This document shows, piece after piece, positions 61,634 to 64,000 of a DNA stretch of 64,000 nucleotides. Both the position numbers and the translations under genes were made by a program. The stretch covers positions 124,001 through 188,000 of the forward strand of contig JAGXHG010000004.1 in assembly GCA_024636345.1 (NCBI GenBank), read 5' to 3'. Under the pieces are notes generated by a model that made no database searches, was not told the origin of the DNA, and saw only the letters and a program-made list of their open reading frames with translations. The stretch's first letter is position 1, and each line of letters begins with the position of its first letter. The DNA is from Desulfobulbaceae bacterium. GTDB lineage: Bacteria > Desulfobacterota > Desulfobulbia > Desulfobulbales > Desulfocapsaceae.

Positions 61634-63766
61634 ATGCATTCTAACCATCCTAAAGTCTGGTCCTTTCGCCAGCAGCTCAACGCTATCATCTTCATTGCCT
61701 TATTCTTTATTATGGCCTGTGGAGCCTTTGGCGGATGGCGCCTCCTGCAGTTCAACTCCAGCCAGGTGACGATCCAGCAATCATCCCAGGCCCTCCATCA
61801 AAACCTCTATACCAACTTTGACAAAACCCGGCTCATTGGTGAAATCCATACCCAGTTACGTCTCTATATGCAGTCCGGCAAGGCCGACAATCTCGATTTA
61901 ATGCACAAATATTCAGAAGATCTGCGACGTAAGCTCTCAACAGAGGAGAAAAAAATCCTGGGGCATTTTCTTGAGACGATTGATACCCTGGAGATTCGGA
62001 TGGAAAGCCTGGAAGAGAACACCAAGAAAATTGCCCAGACCGAAAAAACTCTTATAGACCTCACCGGACAACTCATAGACATATCAAGCCGCGAAGAAGG
62101 CGCAATCATACGACCTTTAGTTGTTGGCAGCTGCCTGCAACATCACCAGCTCTATGTGACCGCCATTGTCGCCAACCAGATAGATGCCTTGACTCGTATC
62201 CAAACAGATGCGGCAAATATCTTCACCGACCTGGATGCCAAGCTCACTGCTCTCGGCAAAACACTTAACTCCGACCAACAGGTGTTCATCGAACGTTTAA
62301 AAACTGCCAACTACGAGCTTGACGAAACTGTCCATACCATCACATCCATCCGCATCACCACCCTGGAGACTCAACACCGGATTGAACAATTCCTTGAGAC
62401 CCTTAACGCCGGGGTAACCGAAGATTCCCTGACCAAAAACACCGAAGCCTCCGCACTGATGGACACCAGCCTGCAACTGGCCCGCAGCAACCTCCTCTTT
62501 ATGTCCGCCAGTCTCATTGCTTCCGCATTCATGTTCGCTATCATCGCCTTCTTCCTGAATCAAAGAATGATCAGGCCGCTGATAGGATTTGTTGAGCTTC
62601 TCCGCAGGATGACGCAACTTCTGGCCGGATTGCGCGGACAACAGGTGGCAGAAGATGAAAATCTCATCCAGCTCTCAGAGATGGCTATCAGCCGACATGA
62701 TGAGCTAGGCGAGGCGGCCATGGCGGTCAAAATGCTCATCACTCGCCTGCGCGAGCTCTCTCTCTTTCGTCAGACCATTGAGGCCGACGAATCAACGGAA
62801 GAGATCTATGCCAGACTGGCGCAGATATTTGAATATAAACTGGGATTGGAACGATTTGTGATCATGGAACAATCCGATGATAACTCCACAGCAATGGCAC
62901 CCATTTATTGCAACCCTCCAGAATTGGCTCCGGAACTCCCGGAATTTGCCATCGCCGAGCACTGCCGCGCCAAACGGACCGGGTTCATGATCACCTCCCT
63001 GGAAACCCCGTTTATCTGCAAGCAATATCCGTTTTCAGATACTATGGATCATATCTGTATCCCCATGCTAGTCGGAGGTCATGTCGTCGGAGTTGTCCAG
63101 TTTCTCTTTTCCCTGGACCTGCCTAAAGAGGTGCAACACATCAAAAACAAAGCCGTTGAAGAGGCACGCTACTATATTGCCGAGGCCCTCCCTATTCTCC
63201 AGGCCAAGCATCTTGCGCAAAAGCTGAAGGATTTGGCCACTAAAGACCCCCTTACCGGGCTCTACAACCGCCGTTATCTGGACTCAGTCATCGAGCAATT
63301 TATCGAAGGAACAATCCGCAGAAAAAGCAAGATAGGCGTTTTGATGTGCGACATCGATCATTTCAAAAGGGTCAATGACCTCTTTGGCCATGAGACCGGA
63401 GATTTCGTATTGATCCAGTTAGCACAGATATGTATGAGCTGCGCCAGGAAATCAGACATGGTGATCCGTTTTGGCGGGGAAGAATTTCTGCTCCTCCTTC
63501 CCGACTGCGATGAGTCTTGTGCGGCCACTTTGGCGGAACGAATCAGGGCCACGATAGAGTCCCACAAAATACAGACACCAAACAGAACACTCCAACAGAC
63601 CATCAGCATAGGGGTGGCAGAATTTTCTTACGCCTCAAGCAAAACGATCTGGGAAATAATCAAACTTGCCGACATTGCCCTCTACCAGGCAAAGGAAAAC
63701 GGTCGAAATCAAGTTCTCATCTGTCAGGATGACTCAGTTAACAAAGAGCTGGAAAACATTCCCTGA
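61634..63766 (+). CDS. Membrane-bound diguanylate cyclase with GAF-like and GGDEF domains
   Basis: 710 residues. TM1 about 14-36 and TM2 about 287-309 enclose a helical periplasmic sensor of about 250 residues, followed by a HAMP-like linker (310-375), a GAF-like domain (about 390-520) and GGDEF (about 535-700). The active site is GGEEF (614-618). The inhibitory I-site RxxD is present (R605 to D608) at the usual five residues upstream. KDPLTGLYNRRYLDSVI and CDIDHFKRVND support a working cyclase. It makes c-di-GMP and should be product-inhibited. Ligand unknown. Confidence 0.92.
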   Translation: MHSNHPKVWSFRQQLNAIIFIALFFIMACGAFGGWRLLQFNSSQVTIQQSSQALHQNLYTNFDKTRLIGEIHTQLRLYMQSGKADNLDLMHKYSEDLRRKLSTEEKKILGHFLETIDTLEIRMESLEENTKKIAQTEKTLIDLTGQLIDISSREEGAIIRPLVVGSCLQHHQLYVTAIVANQIDALTRIQTDAANIFTDLDAKLTALGKTLNSDQQVFIERLKTANYELDETVHTITSIRITTLETQHRIEQFLETLNAGVTEDSLTKNTEASALMDTSLQLARSNLLFMSASLIASAFMFAIIAFFLNQRMIRPLIGFVELLRRMTQLLAGLRGQQVAEDENLIQLSEMAISRHDELGEAAMAVKMLITRLRELSLFRQTIEADESTEEIYARLAQIFEYKLGLERFVIMEQSDDNSTAMAPIYCNPPELAPELPEFAIAEHCRAKRTGFMITSLETPFICKQYPFSDTMDHICIPMLVGGHVVGVVQFLFSLDLPKEVQHIKNKAVEEARYYIAEALPILQAKHLAQKLKDLATKDPLTGLYNRRYLDSVIEQFIEGTIRRKSKIGVLMCDIDHFKRVNDLFGHETGDFVLIQLAQICMSCARKSDMVIRFGGEEFLLLLPDCDESCAATLAERIRATIESHKIQTPNRTLQQTISIGVAEFSYASSKTIWEIIKLADIALYQAKENGRNQVLICQDDSVNKELENIP

Positions 63767-63944
63767 CAAGCACAGCAGAACTTGCTCCCTTAGACTAACC
63801 CCGCCCAGACACTATTCACTTCAGTCTCAAGCAGGATTCCTCCAGGGCCAGACAGCACAAGGCAAGAGCGGTAATAGCGATTTATGCAGCCACCAACTGG
63901 AGAGACCGTCCCGACATCTCGCCCCTCTTCTTTTACAGAAACAA

Positions 63945-64000
63945 CTACTTCTGATTCCCCATCATCCCCTTCAACATCTGCATGGCCTGTTCCATCTCCT
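63945..64000 (-). CDS. C-terminal end of a gene running off the window
   Basis: On the minus strand, 17 codons ending in TAG are open to the window edge and encode a methionine-rich tail, EMEQAMQMLKGMMGNQK. Too short to identify. It would converge on the diguanylate cyclase gene. It may be a chance frame. Confidence 0.4.
   Translation of the reverse strand, partial: EMEQAMQMLKGMMGNQK

Overview
The window looks like a chromosomal segment from a Desulfobacterota (former Deltaproteobacteria) organism, most likely of the Desulfobulbales type. This is inference from gene content: a fused uroporphyrinogen-III methyltransferase/synthase, an ApgM-type candidate homoserine kinase beside homoserine dehydrogenase, a selenocysteine tRNA, a PilMNOP locus ending in an MshL-type secretin, and a diderm envelope gene set (lepB, secB, outer-membrane lipoproteins). 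No rRNA or sulfate-reduction gene is present, so the assignment stays tentative.

Layout. 1-5.3 kb: the tail of a membrane protein, a secreted TULIP-like protein, cobA-hemD, a conserved unknown overlapping gmhA, and adk. 5.6-8.8 kb: hom, the ApgM-type enzyme, a YbgC-type thioesterase and tRNA-fMet. 9-20 kb: a PilZ protein, a DnaQ-like exonuclease, an Fsr-type exporter, a CAP protein, a YqaA-type membrane protein, clpA, clpS, holA, and an 865-residue exported protein whose C-terminal part resembles a caspase-like peptidase. 20-30 kb: a DMT transporter, a rubredoxin-tailed protein, the glycolytic run gap-pgk-tpiA-secG-tRNA-Leu, sfsA-queC, and lepB-pyrB-pyrC. 30-38.5 kb: a type IV pilus/MSHA-like assembly locus (pilM, N, O, P, a PilQ N-terminal-module protein with TPRs, an MshL-like secretin and a lipoprotein). 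38.5-51.9 kb: secB, uvrA, a CoA-binding protein, glyQ, selC, small orphan genes, a decayed ATP-dependent DNA ligase, tRNA-Met, groSL, ilvE and an AI-2E family permease.

52.29-59.57 kb is an integrative element inserted in the 3' half of tRNA-Pro(UGG). It is bounded by a 45-bp perfect direct repeat and carries a P4-type integrase, paired arm-site-like repeats at both ends, an AlpA-like regulator, HTH proteins, four copies of a 16-bp palindrome, a DUF5681-like protein, a run of tiny genes of which three look like tandem paralogues, a GIY-YIG nuclease with a coupled 58-residue ORF, and a membrane zinc-ribbon/VasI-like protein. The element supplies its own terminator just inside the rebuilt tRNA, while the probable original terminator now sits stranded beyond the other end. 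tRNA-Asn, pyk and a GAF-GGDEF diguanylate cyclase follow.

A second theme is a dispersed hairpin repeat of about 50 bp (arms close to AGGAGCCGTTACGAAAT, loop 17-20 nt), mostly at gene 3' ends and sometimes supplying the stop codon. The observations most worth following are this repeat family, the caspase-like protein next to holA, and the small-gene and cargo regions of the tRNA-Pro element.
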